A DNA stretch of 64,000 nt from [Scytonema hofmanni] UTEX 2349 (GCF_000582685.1 NZ_ALWD01000163.1:113070-177069); one strand, 5' to 3'. Counted from the stretch's first letter, positions 10,561-19,201 are shown. The notes: generated by a model not told the origin, from the letters alone. Program-made: numbers and translations.

Positions 10561-11083
10561 ATAAATATACAGCATAGATAAAAGTATTTACTGAGCGATA
10601 CACTCCCAACAGTGTGCTTTGACCAAAACGGTGTTTGGCAGTCGCAGAAATTACCCTCTATCAACCATCTCCGTTTTCTTAAACGGGAGATATAAGCCAA
10701 TGCACCTGCGATGGCGCTCCGCGCCCGTCGTAGACAATCGCATCCTTAAAATATGCATTTGCAGCGATCGTAGTAAGGGACTTCCAAGCAATAAAATCAC
10801 CCAATACAATTTAGAGGAGGGAAGGAGAAACAGCCGCTTTCTTCTCTACCTAAAAATGATTATCATTCTTGTTTAAATATGGCTTCTTAGTTTTTGTTGA
10901 TTAATTTATTCTTTGGAAGTCCCTTAAATAACTCTAAACTCACCGTTAACCATCGCATGGGAATCACCAAAAAGGGTGTGGGGTGTGGGGTTCATAAGGT
11001 TCTTTCGCCACACCCAACACCGATCGCAGTAATCGGTTTGACTGCTACTTTGAATTGCGCTTTAATGAAGTCTAAAATTAAAC
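10561..11083. other. Intergenic stretch with repeats, no credible gene
   Basis: No convincing coding region is present. It contains an imperfect hairpin at 10667-10688 (core CCGTTT/AAACGG), a HIP1-rich patch, an AATGAT-T-ATCATT palindrome at 10855-10867, a candidate MITE (10774-10926) and a direct heptamer repeat GGGTGTG (10974-10987) that can pair with CCACACCC at 11008-11015. The last is a cyanobacterial-style short tandem repeat. Confidence 0.6.
10774..10926. mobile_element. Candidate MITE of 153 bp with 14-bp terminal inverted repeats
   Basis: The 14-base sequence TAAGGGACTTCCAA (10774-10787) is found as its exact reverse complement at 10913-10926. The ends begin and finish with TA, which would fit a TA target as used by IS630/Tc1-type elements. 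There is no internal ORF of note. Mobility is inferred from structure only. Confidence 0.45.
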
Positions 11084-11710
11084 ATGACTATTAAGTGTGG
11101 GTTGACGCTAGGAAAATATGCTCCTCTTCATAAAGGACACCAATTAGTTATTGAAACTGCCACTTCCTTAATGGATGAGGTAATTGTGATGATTTATGAT
11201 TGTCCTGCGGTAACTGCTGTACCTCTTGCGGTTCGTGCTAATTGGTTGCGGAAAATTTATCCAAAAATTGAGGTAATTGAAGCGTGGGATGGTCCGACCG
11301 AGATAGGGAACACACCTGAAATTGAAAAAAAGCACTCCGATTATATTCTTAAGCGATTAGAATCAAGAAAAATTACCCATTTTTTCTGTAGTGAATTTTA
11401 CGGCGAACATGTTAGTCGAGCGCTGAATGCCGTCAATTACCTTGTGGATTGCGATCGCAAAATTATTCCGATTTCAGGTACCCAAATTAGAAAAGACCCA
11501 TTAGCATCTATGAGCTTTACGGCAATGTGGCTGTTGGCGCGAATGAGGATTGAAAACTGGTTTTACTGGATTATAGTTGACGTTATCGGTATTGGACTGT
11601 ATTACGTTAAAGGAGTCAAATTCATTGCTTTGCTCTACGTTATTTTGCTGTTTATGGCAATCAACGGTCTAATCTCTTGGTTCAAGAAAGCTAAAATGCA
11701 AGATTTTTAA
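11084..11710 (+). CDS. NadR-like nucleotidyltransferase fused to a truncated PnuC-like tail
   Basis: Residues 1-140 look like an NMN/nucleotide adenylyltransferase of the NadR class: a GKYAPLHKGH motif near the N terminus (the HxGH signature) and an ISGTQIR motif near residue 130. The next stretch changes abruptly to a membrane-embedded tail (about residues 150-205, two hydrophobic segments) resembling only the C-terminal part of the PnuC vitamin-B3 transporter family (ENWFYWIIVDV...). The kinase part of NadR and the first transmembrane helices of PnuC are missing. I read this as an internally deleted NadR-PnuC fusion or two gene remnants joined in frame. Activity in NAD salvage is doubtful. 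No obvious ribosome binding site precedes the ATG. Confidence 0.7.
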   Translation: MTIKCGLTLGKYAPLHKGHQLVIETATSLMDEVIVMIYDCPAVTAVPLAVRANWLRKIYPKIEVIEAWDGPTEIGNTPEIEKKHSDYILKRLESRKITHFFCSEFYGEHVSRALNAVNYLVDCDRKIIPISGTQIRKDPLASMSFTAMWLLARMRIENWFYWIIVDVIGIGLYYVKGVKFIALLYVILLFMAINGLISWFKKAKMQDF

Positions 11711-12277
11711 TTGATATTTTACCGATGTTGTTTTCTCCAATCCCAAGGTGTAACAGCATTCTCTTCGCTCCACATACAAAAAAGCAATTAAGACGGCCCG
11801 AACCGGGATGCGATCGCATTTCTTTGAGCATGGGCATTTCCTTATTGTGTGCCTTCAAAAAACGGGATACCCACGACCCGCACTACTCCCCAGAAATCAA
11901 ACTAACATCACCGCGCTATATTCCCAAGATATTATCTATAATTCCAGGTGCTAACTGCGATCGCTTCTGTGCGTACCGGGTACGCCCGGAGCGCTTCGGG
12001 TGTTGCATGGTATTGGCGCAGAGTCGCAGTTGGAGGGGTAGCGATCGCTTACCCCACTCCTCAACTGCAACTCACAATCAACAACAAAAAACCCCGGTGA
12101 AAGCAACCGAGGTGATGTTTGAGAAGCCCAATTGTCGATGAGATGCCGATACCAAAATCAATAAATCTTAACTAACGCTCAAGCCAACCAAAACATTGCG
12201 TTTGCAGTTGATTGTTTCATTGCTACTTAATCCTCAATTCCCACGCCACATCGAATTGGCACAAACAATCATATTTT
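11711..12277. other. Intergenic stretch, no credible gene
   Basis: An open frame of 138 codons at 11725-12141 has the composition of translated HIP1 and palindromic repeats and no recognisable fold, so I do not call it. Four HIP1-type sites and a GC-rich palindromic patch (about 11967-12006) resembling small dispersed repeats are present, plus a minus-strand terminator listed separately. Confidence 0.55.
12086..12113 (-). terminator. Rho-independent terminator for the 12278-12652 gene
   Basis: Read on the minus strand, the arms ACCTCGGT and ACCGGGG (6 of 7 core pairs) enclose a short loop and are followed by six T residues. It lies about 165 nt downstream of the minus-strand gene ending at 12278. 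Confidence 0.55.
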
Positions 12278-12652
12278 TTACTGCACAAAAATTGACCGCA
12301 CCAAAATACTTATCACCTCACCAGGGTTAGCTGTTAGTTGTGGTCTGCTCCAATCACTAACTTCTGCGTAGCCAACGACTTTTAAGTAGTGAATGGTACT
12401 TGTCACGGCTTTGGGCGTACCAATCAGCAAGTGTCTGAGTGGTTCTCTGCATGGAATTGTCTGGGGGTTAGTTTCGTTTGATTCAGGTGCATTTGGATCG
12501 GTGCTGGATAAAAAAGCTCGAATCGTATTTTGTACTTCATAATTTCCGCCCTCTTCGGGTGCTGTCGAAGAAGCTTGTTGGGCTATGTACAACTCAAGTT
12601 CCAATTGGGCGATCGCTTGAGAGTCGCAGAGAATTTGTGATTGTGTCATCAT
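12278..12652 (-). CDS. Hypothetical protein, 124 aa
   Basis: I do not recognise this family. The first 40 residues are predicted helical (QAIAQLELELYIAQQ), the middle is low-complexity and polar, and the last 50 residues (LRHLLIGTPKAVTSTIHYLKVVGYAEVSDWSRP) form a more conserved-looking compact region. A GGGAG stretch sits about 8 nt before the ATG at 12652, supporting this start. It is divergent from the XRE regulator; the space between contains a near-perfect 24-bp palindrome. Small proteins of this type are common in filamentous cyanobacteria, but no function can be given. Confidence 0.65.
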   Translation of the reverse strand: MMTQSQILCDSQAIAQLELELYIAQQASSTAPEEGGNYEVQNTIRAFLSSTDPNAPESNETNPQTIPCREPLRHLLIGTPKAVTSTIHYLKVVGYAEVSDWSRPQLTANPGEVISILVRSIFVQ

Positions 12653-12688
12653 TGTTTTTATCTCCCGATATGGGGGGTTTACTACATG

Positions 12689-12731
12689 AAGGCGATCGCA
12701 CTGGTTCCGGCAAGAATTGAGCGATCGCCTT
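12689..12731. repeat. Hairpin built from two HIP1 octamers
   Basis: AAGGCGATCGC (12689-12699) and GCGATCGCCTT (12721-12731) are exact inverted repeats with a 21-nt loop, followed on the plus strand by TTGTT. It lies in the short region between divergent genes. Confidence 0.6.
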
Positions 12732-12751
12732 TGTTATTTCATAATTATATC

Positions 12752-12775
12752 GATTAATCGTTTAAACGCTTAATC
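12752..12775. promoter_or_regulatory. 24-bp near-perfect palindrome, candidate operator
   Basis: The arms GATTAA-n-CGTTT and AAACG-n-TTAATC are centred on TTTAAA; only one symmetric position breaks the symmetry. It sits between two divergent genes, 65 nt before the XRE gene, a classic place for an autoregulatory repressor site. Confidence 0.5.
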
Positions 12776-12839
12776 AACAAAGCGACTAAATTAGTAATTG
12801 ACAATAGGAACGAAGGATGTGTATGTGACAACTTAAAGA

Positions 12840-13145
12840 ATGAATCCTCCCGTTCCACCCAAATTCACCAAAAGACATGAAAGAAAAGCTGTGCAGCAGT
12901 CCAAGGTCAAAATTCGTTGCCGCTTACAAGATTTAATCGATGTCCAAGGCATGACGAGATCGGCATTGGCGACTGCGACAGGACTGACCAGTGCAGCCAT
13001 CAGGGGACTATGCGAGAACACCGCAAAGCGCTACGACGCTGATACCCTAGCCGTCCTGTGTGACTTTTTTGGGTGCGATATGGGCATATTGTTTGAGGTT
13101 GTTCCAAGAGAAGGTGAGGGGAGCGATCATGGGTATCGAGCGTGA
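12840..13145 (+). CDS. XRE-family helix-turn-helix regulator, 101 aa
   Basis: Residues 25-95 fit a Cro/C1-type HTH fold: RLQDLIDVQGMTRSALATATGLT followed by the recognition-helix segment SAAIRGLCEN and the closing TLAVLCDFFGCDMGILFEV block. This resembles small single-domain XRE regulators (YozG-like). A weak AAAG stretch precedes the ATG. The 24-bp palindrome upstream may be its own operator. It faces the tyrosine recombinase convergently. The target is inference. Confidence 0.85.
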   Translation: MNPPVPPKFTKRHERKAVQQSKVKIRCRLQDLIDVQGMTRSALATATGLTSAAIRGLCENTAKRYDADTLAVLCDFFGCDMGILFEVVPREGEGSDHGYRA

Positions 13146-13350
13146 TGTCGATCGCCCCTTTATATCTGCACTAAGTAATCGACCACGAGGGTGATCGCGG
13201 AATAAAACACAATGCATCTCAATGCCAATCGGAGTCTGCGGGATAACCCCAACGGCTCCACCATATTGAATATAGGTAAATAAACGGGTATGAGAAGAAG
13301 GGATTAAGCAGTCAGTTGTAGCAATTGGCGTGCGTAAAGAGCGCCATACG

Positions 13351-14349
13351 TCACACTAAATCCGCCAAAATATCCGTCATCGCTTTCTGCAACTTCTGCC
13401 GATTATCATCATATTTCATCACGGTGTCGGGTTTAGCATGACGGCTAAATCGTTGCGTGGCGCGGTAATTACCATTATTTTTATCCAACACCGTAGTAAT
13501 CGAACTATGACGAATGCGGTGCGGTGACATTTGTTTAGTAATACCAACTTCCTTGCATAAAAGAGAAACCAACCGCCGAATTGCTTCCCCAGTTAGACGT
13601 TTACCATTGCCGTTGTAGGCAATAACGGTAAATAGCGGCTGTTTTAATTTACTTGCCCTTTTACTCGCTATCAGCCAATCAGCTAGAGCTTCCACAGTTT
13701 TGCGACTCAAATCAACTACTACTTTTTGAGTCCCCTTGCCCTTACCTAATATAGATAAAGTGCTTGATTGGGCGTTAAAGTCCCCCACATTTAAATTACA
13801 TACTTCACTTCGACGCAGCGCATTATCCCACAACAAGCGCAAGATTGCATAATCTCGTTTACCCTTGAGAGTTTTTCTATCCACTAACGCCAGCACTTTG
13901 GCAAAATCGGCAGCGGCAATGCCTGTTGTGTCTCTGTATGATTCAACATGCTCCCCCTTAACATCTTCGAGGGTGTAGTTACACACCCCCAACTTGCGCC
14001 CCATCGCGGTGAGAGACTTAATTGCACTCAACCGTCGATTGACTGTTGCTTCTGCAAGTTTTTTCTTATTGACCAGGTAAGCTTTGTACTTTAACACCAC
14101 CGCGACGGCGTGACGCTGCTCTAGGTGTAGAAACTCCAGCACTAAATGTTGATCTGGCAGCCTGCCTGAGATAAATAAAAAGAAATCCCGTAAATCTTTC
14201 TCGTATGCCCGTTTTGTATTAGGCGATCGCGTATCACTAAGCAACTGGTCAATTACATCCGGGTCGCCATCAATACAAAAATCATCGCCGATTGTTAGCG
14301 CGTAGGCATTTTCGAGAACAGTGACGCTCAACGGGTACTGGTCAGGCAT
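13351..14349 (-). CDS. Tyrosine recombinase / integrase (XerC/D-like)
   Basis: The 332-residue protein has an N-terminal SAM-like core-binding domain (about 35-135) and a C-terminal catalytic domain. The expected residues are visible: Arg179 in ALRRSEV, Lys in the LGKGKGTQK hairpin (about 203-208), the HRIRH box (His277, Arg280), His304 in FSRHAKPD and the nucleophile Tyr313 in VMKYDD. All catalytic positions are present, so it should be active. Such enzymes resolve replicon multimers or integrate elements. It lies 117 nt downstream of, and on the same strand as, a disrupted ribbon-helix-helix gene; that pairing suggests plasmid maintenance, but no attachment sites could be identified. Confidence 0.9.
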   Translation of the reverse strand: MPDQYPLSVTVLENAYALTIGDDFCIDGDPDVIDQLLSDTRSPNTKRAYEKDLRDFFLFISGRLPDQHLVLEFLHLEQRHAVAVVLKYKAYLVNKKKLAEATVNRRLSAIKSLTAMGRKLGVCNYTLEDVKGEHVESYRDTTGIAAADFAKVLALVDRKTLKGKRDYAILRLLWDNALRRSEVCNLNVGDFNAQSSTLSILGKGKGTQKVVVDLSRKTVEALADWLIASKRASKLKQPLFTVIAYNGNGKRLTGEAIRRLVSLLCKEVGITKQMSPHRIRHSSITTVLDKNNGNYRATQRFSRHAKPDTVMKYDDNRQKLQKAMTDILADLV

Positions 14350-14466
14350 AACAGAATAAATGGTGTGATAATGACGATTTCCGCACTATTCTATTTACCC
14401 ACACAACGGGGGCTGATAAATCACAAGAGTTATAAGTGTTATTAGCATTCTTCGCTAAGTTGTCCC

Positions 14467-15069
14467 TCACTTCACCGGATGGTATTTCCCATCTTTAGAA
14501 TTAAACCGCCACCCCACCGGGCTTGGATCTTTACGGCGACACCAAATTTCAAATTCACTTTCACTCTGGTTTTCTCTCTCTCTTGTTAGAGTTGCGATAT
14601 CAACTCCTAATCTTTTAGCTAAATTTTCCCCCGTGTAAGGTTGAAGTTCTAGCTGTGGGGGATGATAATTAAAAGATTGCCTTCTGTAACCACCACCTGT
14701 ATGCGATCGCTGTTGACTAAGGGTTGTTATAACTCCTTCAAGCTTTGCCAACTGTAAAGCTTGTGCTTCTAGTTTCTGCTCTAACAAACTGAGTCTGTTG
14801 TCTACATCAGTGTCTACACGCTTATCTGTACTGTTAGAGAGGTGGTTTAATTGAGCTTCGAGTTGGGCAAGGCGGGTTTCTACACTGTCTTCTGTACCCT
14901 CGACTGAACCCAGGACATGGTGCAGTCCCTCGATGACCAAATCGGTAGCGGTGGTGTTGCGATAGCGAAGCGCTGCCGCCTACGGCAGATCGCGTGCTAC
15001 TTTCCTCAGTGCTGCTGTTAAGGCTTTGGGCAGTTTGAAGTTAATTGATTCGCGTTCAACTTTTGCCAT
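14467..15069 (-). pseudogene. Ribbon-helix-helix DNA-binding protein interrupted by an in-frame repeat insertion
   Basis: Starting from the ATG at 15069, the frame reads MAKVERESINFKLPKALTAA and on, the beta strand and first helix of a CopG/Arc-type ribbon-helix-helix domain. It then meets TAG at 14980-14982 inside a 27-nt palindromic insertion (14961-14987). Without those 27 nt the second helix (TATDLVIEGLHHVLG) follows directly, giving about 190 residues with a coiled coil (about 60-110) and a C-terminal segment around EFEIWCRRKDPSPVGWRF. A shorter product of 157 residues could start at TTG 14940 but would lack the DNA-binding strand. Likely original role: partition or copy-control regulator acting on the TGTAGA sites just upstream (inference). 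Confidence 0.7.
14961..14987. repeat. 27-nt small dispersed repeat inserted into a gene
   Basis: A GC-rich partly palindromic 27-mer (GCGCTGCCGCCTACGGCA core) is flanked by GAT on both sides. Removing it restores GCGATCGC and an uninterrupted reading frame, so it looks like a recent insertion into a HIP1 octamer. Confidence 0.7.
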
Positions 15070-15070
15070 T

Positions 15071-15198
15071 TCTACACCCGCCTATGTACCAACGTGTAGA
15101 TAGTTTACCAAAATGGGGGGAGCTCGGAAAAGTGTGGGTTCGTCCCTGAACCACCAAATGCTCTTAACTATTCACCTTGTAGACACTATCTACAAGGT
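15071..15198. promoter_or_regulatory. Cluster of four TGTAGA/TCTACA half-sites upstream of the RHH gene
   Basis: The first inverted pair is TCTACAC (15071-15077) and GTGTAGA (15094-15100). The second is ACCTTGTAGA (15174-15183) and TCTACAAGGT (15189-15198), exact arms with a 5-nt spacer. The positions suit autoregulation or a partition site for the ribbon-helix-helix protein. Confidence 0.5.
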
Positions 15199-15354
15199 AA
15201 AACGGGCGTTGTAACAAGAGTTTCAGCCATTTGAGCAGTTGAGAGTACATATAAGTCCGCGAACCGACACAAGAAAGCAAGATGTGCCCCCTGCGGTCTA
15301 AATGATAAGTCTTTAACCGGACACGATATCAGATCCATTACGAGTGCGAAAAAG

Positions 15355-16998
15355 TTACTCTTTTTTTGCCTCTGTCTCAGCCAAATTACTCAAACTGCGA
15401 CTTGCCACGTCTGCACTCAGTCCCCAAATTAGCAACCCTAAATAATCAGAAAAAGGGTCAGCACCAAAAGTTGCCCCTTTCTGTATGTAAAGAGAACGTA
15501 ACCCCACTCCTGATAAACCAATTAGCAACACTAGAGAAAATAAAGGTCGTGCAAACCAATAAGTTGCTTGAGTGCGAAACTCACTTCCAGAAATAAATGT
15601 AAGCACTTTCTGCGACCACAGAACCCATTTATCTACAGGTTTTTTTACCCCAGACTCAACGACATTACCAACAGCAGCAACAGCTTTCCTTAAATTAATT
15701 ACCACTTCTGACAAGTTAATATCAGGCATTTTACCTGGTCCCATCATTGTTGGAGATTGCAATTTAACTACATCTTGCTGCACTTCTTCCACCAAGATTT
15801 TTGCTTGTTCATCTTGTCGAAAGTCAATTTGCGATCGCACGGTTTTAATTTTTTGCAAAATACCATTATTTCCCTGAAATTGGGGATGGTTTTTGAGTGG
15901 TTCAAACTTTTGCTCGATACTGCGTAGCTGCTGTAAACATTCCAAACGAGCAGTAACTTTCTCTAGTTCTACTGTTGCTTTTTCCAATTTCATCCGTTGC
16001 ACTAGTTGCTTAACTTCTTCCACCATTGTCAAGAGAATATTTTGGTCTTCTGGAGCAGTTTGAGCAACTTGCTTTTCTAATTCCTTGACTTTAGCTAATG
16101 CTGACGATTGGGGAATACCTTTTTCTTGCATATATTTAATTAATCTCCCCAAAATAATCCCGAAAAATAACACCAGCAGTGGCATTATGGGTGCAATTCG
16201 CATAGTCAAATTTACTGGAATGATTAAACGTTCTTTAGCATCTTCTAAAATTAAATAGACTGCTCCTGTATAGCGGTCTGAGGGGATTTTAGTTGTATCC
16301 CAAGTTAATGGCAATTTGACAATTTGGTTGGGTTTTAAAACTTGGGGAATATCAGCTACTTTAATTTGGTTAGAATTTAATTGATAGCTAGTTTGCTCTC
16401 CTTTTAACAACACTTCAGCACTATTCACTTTCACAGGTGCATCTTCTGTGTTATCAAAAGCTAAATCCCAACTTTGCAAAAAGGCACTTTTAGGAAACAA
16501 TAAATGTGCCAAACTACAATCCAACCACCAACTACATTGGGTTAATTGTAACTGTACCTGTTCATTTCCCCGCAACGGTGTCATTTTTGGTCTAGCTTTT
16601 ACCAACAAAGTGATATCAATAGCTTGCGGTTTTTGACCAGGAAGTAATACTTGAATTTGTCCTTTATATGTCCCTGGTGACTGGGGGTTGCTGACTTTAA
16701 CCTGAAAATCTTTAGGTACGCCTGGTGGCAATTTAGTTTCCCCAATAAATGATATCTGCTGGCGAGCAATTATTTCATCGCCTTCTTGACGCTTCAAGTC
16801 GGAAGCGAGAAATATGAATTGTTCCACCGCCGCTGGAGCAGAGAGGCGTATACTTCCTATAAGAGTATTTTCTTCATTCAACCAACCCTTAATCTGCAAA
16901 GGATTGTCTTTAGCATCCACCGTAATATTAGTTTCAGCTAACGCAGATGTGGGGCAAATTAGTAATAAGCATACAACAACAAAAATCCAGCGTTTCAT
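15355..16998 (-). CDS. Membrane protein with signal peptide and coiled coil, partner of the CHAT gene
   Basis: I do not recognise a named family. Residues 1-21 are a signal peptide (ending SALA). Residues 25-265 look like two beta-sandwich domains on the outer side. A transmembrane helix follows at 271-287 (MPLLVLFFGIILGRL), then a cytoplasmic coiled coil at about 296-400 and two further hydrophobic segments near 480-535. Its ATG lies two nt after the stop of the upstream CHAT gene, so the two are almost certainly translated together. The architecture suggests a membrane sensor or anchor that links an external signal to the cytoplasmic protease, which is inference. The C terminus ends in a charged tail. 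Confidence 0.7.
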   Translation of the reverse strand: MKRWIFVVVCLLLICPTSALAETNITVDAKDNPLQIKGWLNEENTLIGSIRLSAPAAVEQFIFLASDLKRQEGDEIIARQQISFIGETKLPPGVPKDFQVKVSNPQSPGTYKGQIQVLLPGQKPQAIDITLLVKARPKMTPLRGNEQVQLQLTQCSWWLDCSLAHLLFPKSAFLQSWDLAFDNTEDAPVKVNSAEVLLKGEQTSYQLNSNQIKVADIPQVLKPNQIVKLPLTWDTTKIPSDRYTGAVYLILEDAKERLIIPVNLTMRIAPIMPLLVLFFGIILGRLIKYMQEKGIPQSSALAKVKELEKQVAQTAPEDQNILLTMVEEVKQLVQRMKLEKATVELEKVTARLECLQQLRSIEQKFEPLKNHPQFQGNNGILQKIKTVRSQIDFRQDEQAKILVEEVQQDVVKLQSPTMMGPGKMPDINLSEVVINLRKAVAAVGNVVESGVKKPVDKWVLWSQKVLTFISGSEFRTQATYWFARPLFSLVLLIGLSGVGLRSLYIQKGATFGADPFSDYLGLLIWGLSADVASRSLSNLAETEAKKE

Positions 16999-16999
16999 A

Positions 17000-19156
17000 T
17001 TATGTCTGGGATACAGGATGTGCTAAAGCAATTTCATGGGCAGCATACAAAGAATAGACTAAGCCAAGGGGATTGTAATGCTGTTCCAGGAGTTTTCGGC
17101 GTACTGCAAGCATTGCTAGTCCCATTGGTTCGCCTGTAAACAGACGCTTAAATACCTCAGTAGCGAAGTATTCAGCAAAGTTTTCCGATACTGGACATTC
17201 CGTACCAACGACTCCACTGGCTCCCGCATTCAAAAAATCATCAATTAAACTGACGTAGCTTTCGGGTCCGTAGTCCCCTGTTGCACAGCCATTTAGAAAT
17301 ACTAGGGGATGATGTTTCCAAGTTGATTCATAACACTCAAGGAAATTACTGTAAATTCGCTCATCGCTGATTTCTATATACGGTCGTTTGGGCATTTCCT
17401 CTAAACCACCGTGGCAGTAAAAGTATACTAAATCTAATAGATTACCATGTTCCTCCCAAATATTTTCTAGTTCTAACATTTCCTCTGCACGTAGTATATT
17501 TAGTGAGCCAGCAGCTTTTAGTTTGGGTAAATGCTCTCGCCAAAGTTGAAAATCCCGATATACATTGAAACTCAACTGCAATGGCTGATTATTTTGAATT
17601 TGTCGAACCAATGCTGTGGGAGTAAGATGTTTGCTACTCGCCCAGCATGGTAGTTGTTCGATAGAGTAACGATAGCCCCAGAAAGCATGAGGGCAAACAA
17701 ATTTCGGGTCATTTTTATTGGGGCAATTTGTACAATCTAAGTCATACTCGGTAAAATGATCGCACACGCGATTCTGTTTACTAGGTTTAAGTTTACGCTC
17801 GTACAACAGCGCCCAAGGAATTGTTACTTTTCCTAACACTGGGTTGACTTGAATCACTGTATTTGGACTGAGGACGGCTTGTAATATTTCCCCTTGGTCA
17901 TCAGCTAATAAGCTACCTTGATGATGGGGTAGGAGTTGGCGGTAGAGTTCCCGTCCCACATCCGCTAATTTAGGAAGCCAAGCGTTTAGTAACTCCATGC
18001 TTCCCTCAACTTGACCCCAATATCCGTCACGTAAAGTTGAGTGTAGTTGTTGGCGAATTCCTGCGATCGCACTCCCCAAGGCGGCAGGTTGCAAGGTAGT
18101 ATCATAAAATGCTAGTTCCTTGTTACCCTGAGTGCGATCAAGGAAGCGAAAGTCAATACTGCCATCCCTTTGATCAAGTTCCATATCTACGGTTAACACT
18201 CGTTCAGGAAGTAGTGCTAGCTGCTCAGTAGTGAGTAAGTCAGTGGTGGTGAAGGTAATACGAGCAGTTTGAGGTGGACGTAGAGAATCAGGAATTTCCG
18301 CATTGGCTATGGGTATAATTAAGACTGTCAGTTGTTTGGACTGAAGTAGATAGCCACGGTAGAACAACTCCACCTGCATGTAGCCCCGACCTTCAAATAA
18401 GTTAGGTTTAACAGTGAACTGTACAATATCTGATGCACCACTGCGGGGTAAGATTAGTTTTTTGGTGCTTGTATCGATAATGAAATCCTTAGAAGCAACC
18501 ACTACATCTAGAAACAGGGTTTCTTGGTTATTCCATACCTGAGTTAAGGTTTTATCTGGGAAGAGAGTTGTATCTATTCCTTGCGGTTCAGGGCTAATAT
18601 TTATACATAGAAAATAAGTCTGTCCGTGGATTAGGGGTTCGGTTGGTGCGATTGTTACTTTGTTGTTTGTGTCAGTGAAGTAAGTATTAAAGTAACGATA
18701 GTTTTCTACATATTCGGAGATTTGTTCTAAAAAAACGAGTTGCTTTGTGGTTTGGTCTTGGTTTTCCGTAAGTAGGATGGTGCTAGTAATGTTAATTACC
18801 TGCTTTGAGCGATCGTAATTTTCACCTCTGGTTTGACCATCGAAGGTTACTATTTCTTTTGTTTCTCCAAAAACTTCTTTTTTTAACTCAGCTAAATTAG
18901 GTAGAAAATCTCTAGGTATTCGACCATCTAATGCGTCTAATTTGCGTATTTTAGCCTGAAAAAGTTGGTTTAAGGTATAATTAGCTTCAATAAGTGCTGT
19001 TATCTGTTCTTCGATAAAGTCCCAGTAATCAGGGTCGATATCAAGCTGTTGTCCCACATCTTGCAGGATTGCTTGTTCGTCTTTGCTTAAAGGGGTTTGT
19101 AGCTCTTTAATAGCTAGTAAGAGGGCTATGAGAGTTGTGTTAATGGAAGAATTCAT
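17000..19156 (-). CDS. CHAT-domain protease, 718 aa
   Basis: The first 120 residues are helical; the middle (about 120-460) is mixed strand/helix and unrecognised. The C-terminal third is a CHAT domain with His in YFYCHGG (about residue 581) and Cys in FLNGCATG (about 623). It ends with the NPLGLVYSLYAAHE block that recurs in the CHAT genes at 37618 and 42395, which groups the three in one subfamily. A Cys cluster (CDHFTEYDLDCTNCP, CPH) around residue 500 could bind metal. I chose ATG 19156; a start at 19237 would run into the divergent caspase gene. Only 45 nt separate it from that gene, so the two promoters must overlap. It is coupled to the membrane protein downstream. Confidence 0.8.
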   Translation of the reverse strand: MNSSINTTLIALLLAIKELQTPLSKDEQAILQDVGQQLDIDPDYWDFIEEQITALIEANYTLNQLFQAKIRKLDALDGRIPRDFLPNLAELKKEVFGETKEIVTFDGQTRGENYDRSKQVINITSTILLTENQDQTTKQLVFLEQISEYVENYRYFNTYFTDTNNKVTIAPTEPLIHGQTYFLCINISPEPQGIDTTLFPDKTLTQVWNNQETLFLDVVVASKDFIIDTSTKKLILPRSGASDIVQFTVKPNLFEGRGYMQVELFYRGYLLQSKQLTVLIIPIANAEIPDSLRPPQTARITFTTTDLLTTEQLALLPERVLTVDMELDQRDGSIDFRFLDRTQGNKELAFYDTTLQPAALGSAIAGIRQQLHSTLRDGYWGQVEGSMELLNAWLPKLADVGRELYRQLLPHHQGSLLADDQGEILQAVLSPNTVIQVNPVLGKVTIPWALLYERKLKPSKQNRVCDHFTEYDLDCTNCPNKNDPKFVCPHAFWGYRYSIEQLPCWASSKHLTPTALVRQIQNNQPLQLSFNVYRDFQLWREHLPKLKAAGSLNILRAEEMLELENIWEEHGNLLDLVYFYCHGGLEEMPKRPYIEISDERIYSNFLECYESTWKHHPLVFLNGCATGDYGPESYVSLIDDFLNAGASGVVGTECPVSENFAEYFATEVFKRLFTGEPMGLAMLAVRRKLLEQHYNPLGLVYSLYAAHEIALAHPVSQT

Positions 19157-19201
19157 TAAGCTGGGTGTTTGATACAAAGTATAAACGTATATTTGTTTAC
19201 T

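Noticed and set aside
10855..10867. AATGAT-T-ATCATT palindrome resembling a Fur box core
   Set aside because: It lies inside the candidate MITE with no iron-related gene downstream, so chance or a repeat is more likely.
10619..10876. 85-codon open frame downstream of the metacaspase gene
   Set aside because: It overlaps a hairpin and a MITE-like end and shows no protein-like pattern.
11725..12141. 138-codon open frame after the NadR/PnuC-like gene
   Set aside because: Composition is that of translated HIP1 and palindromic repeats, with no recognisable fold and no ribosome binding site.
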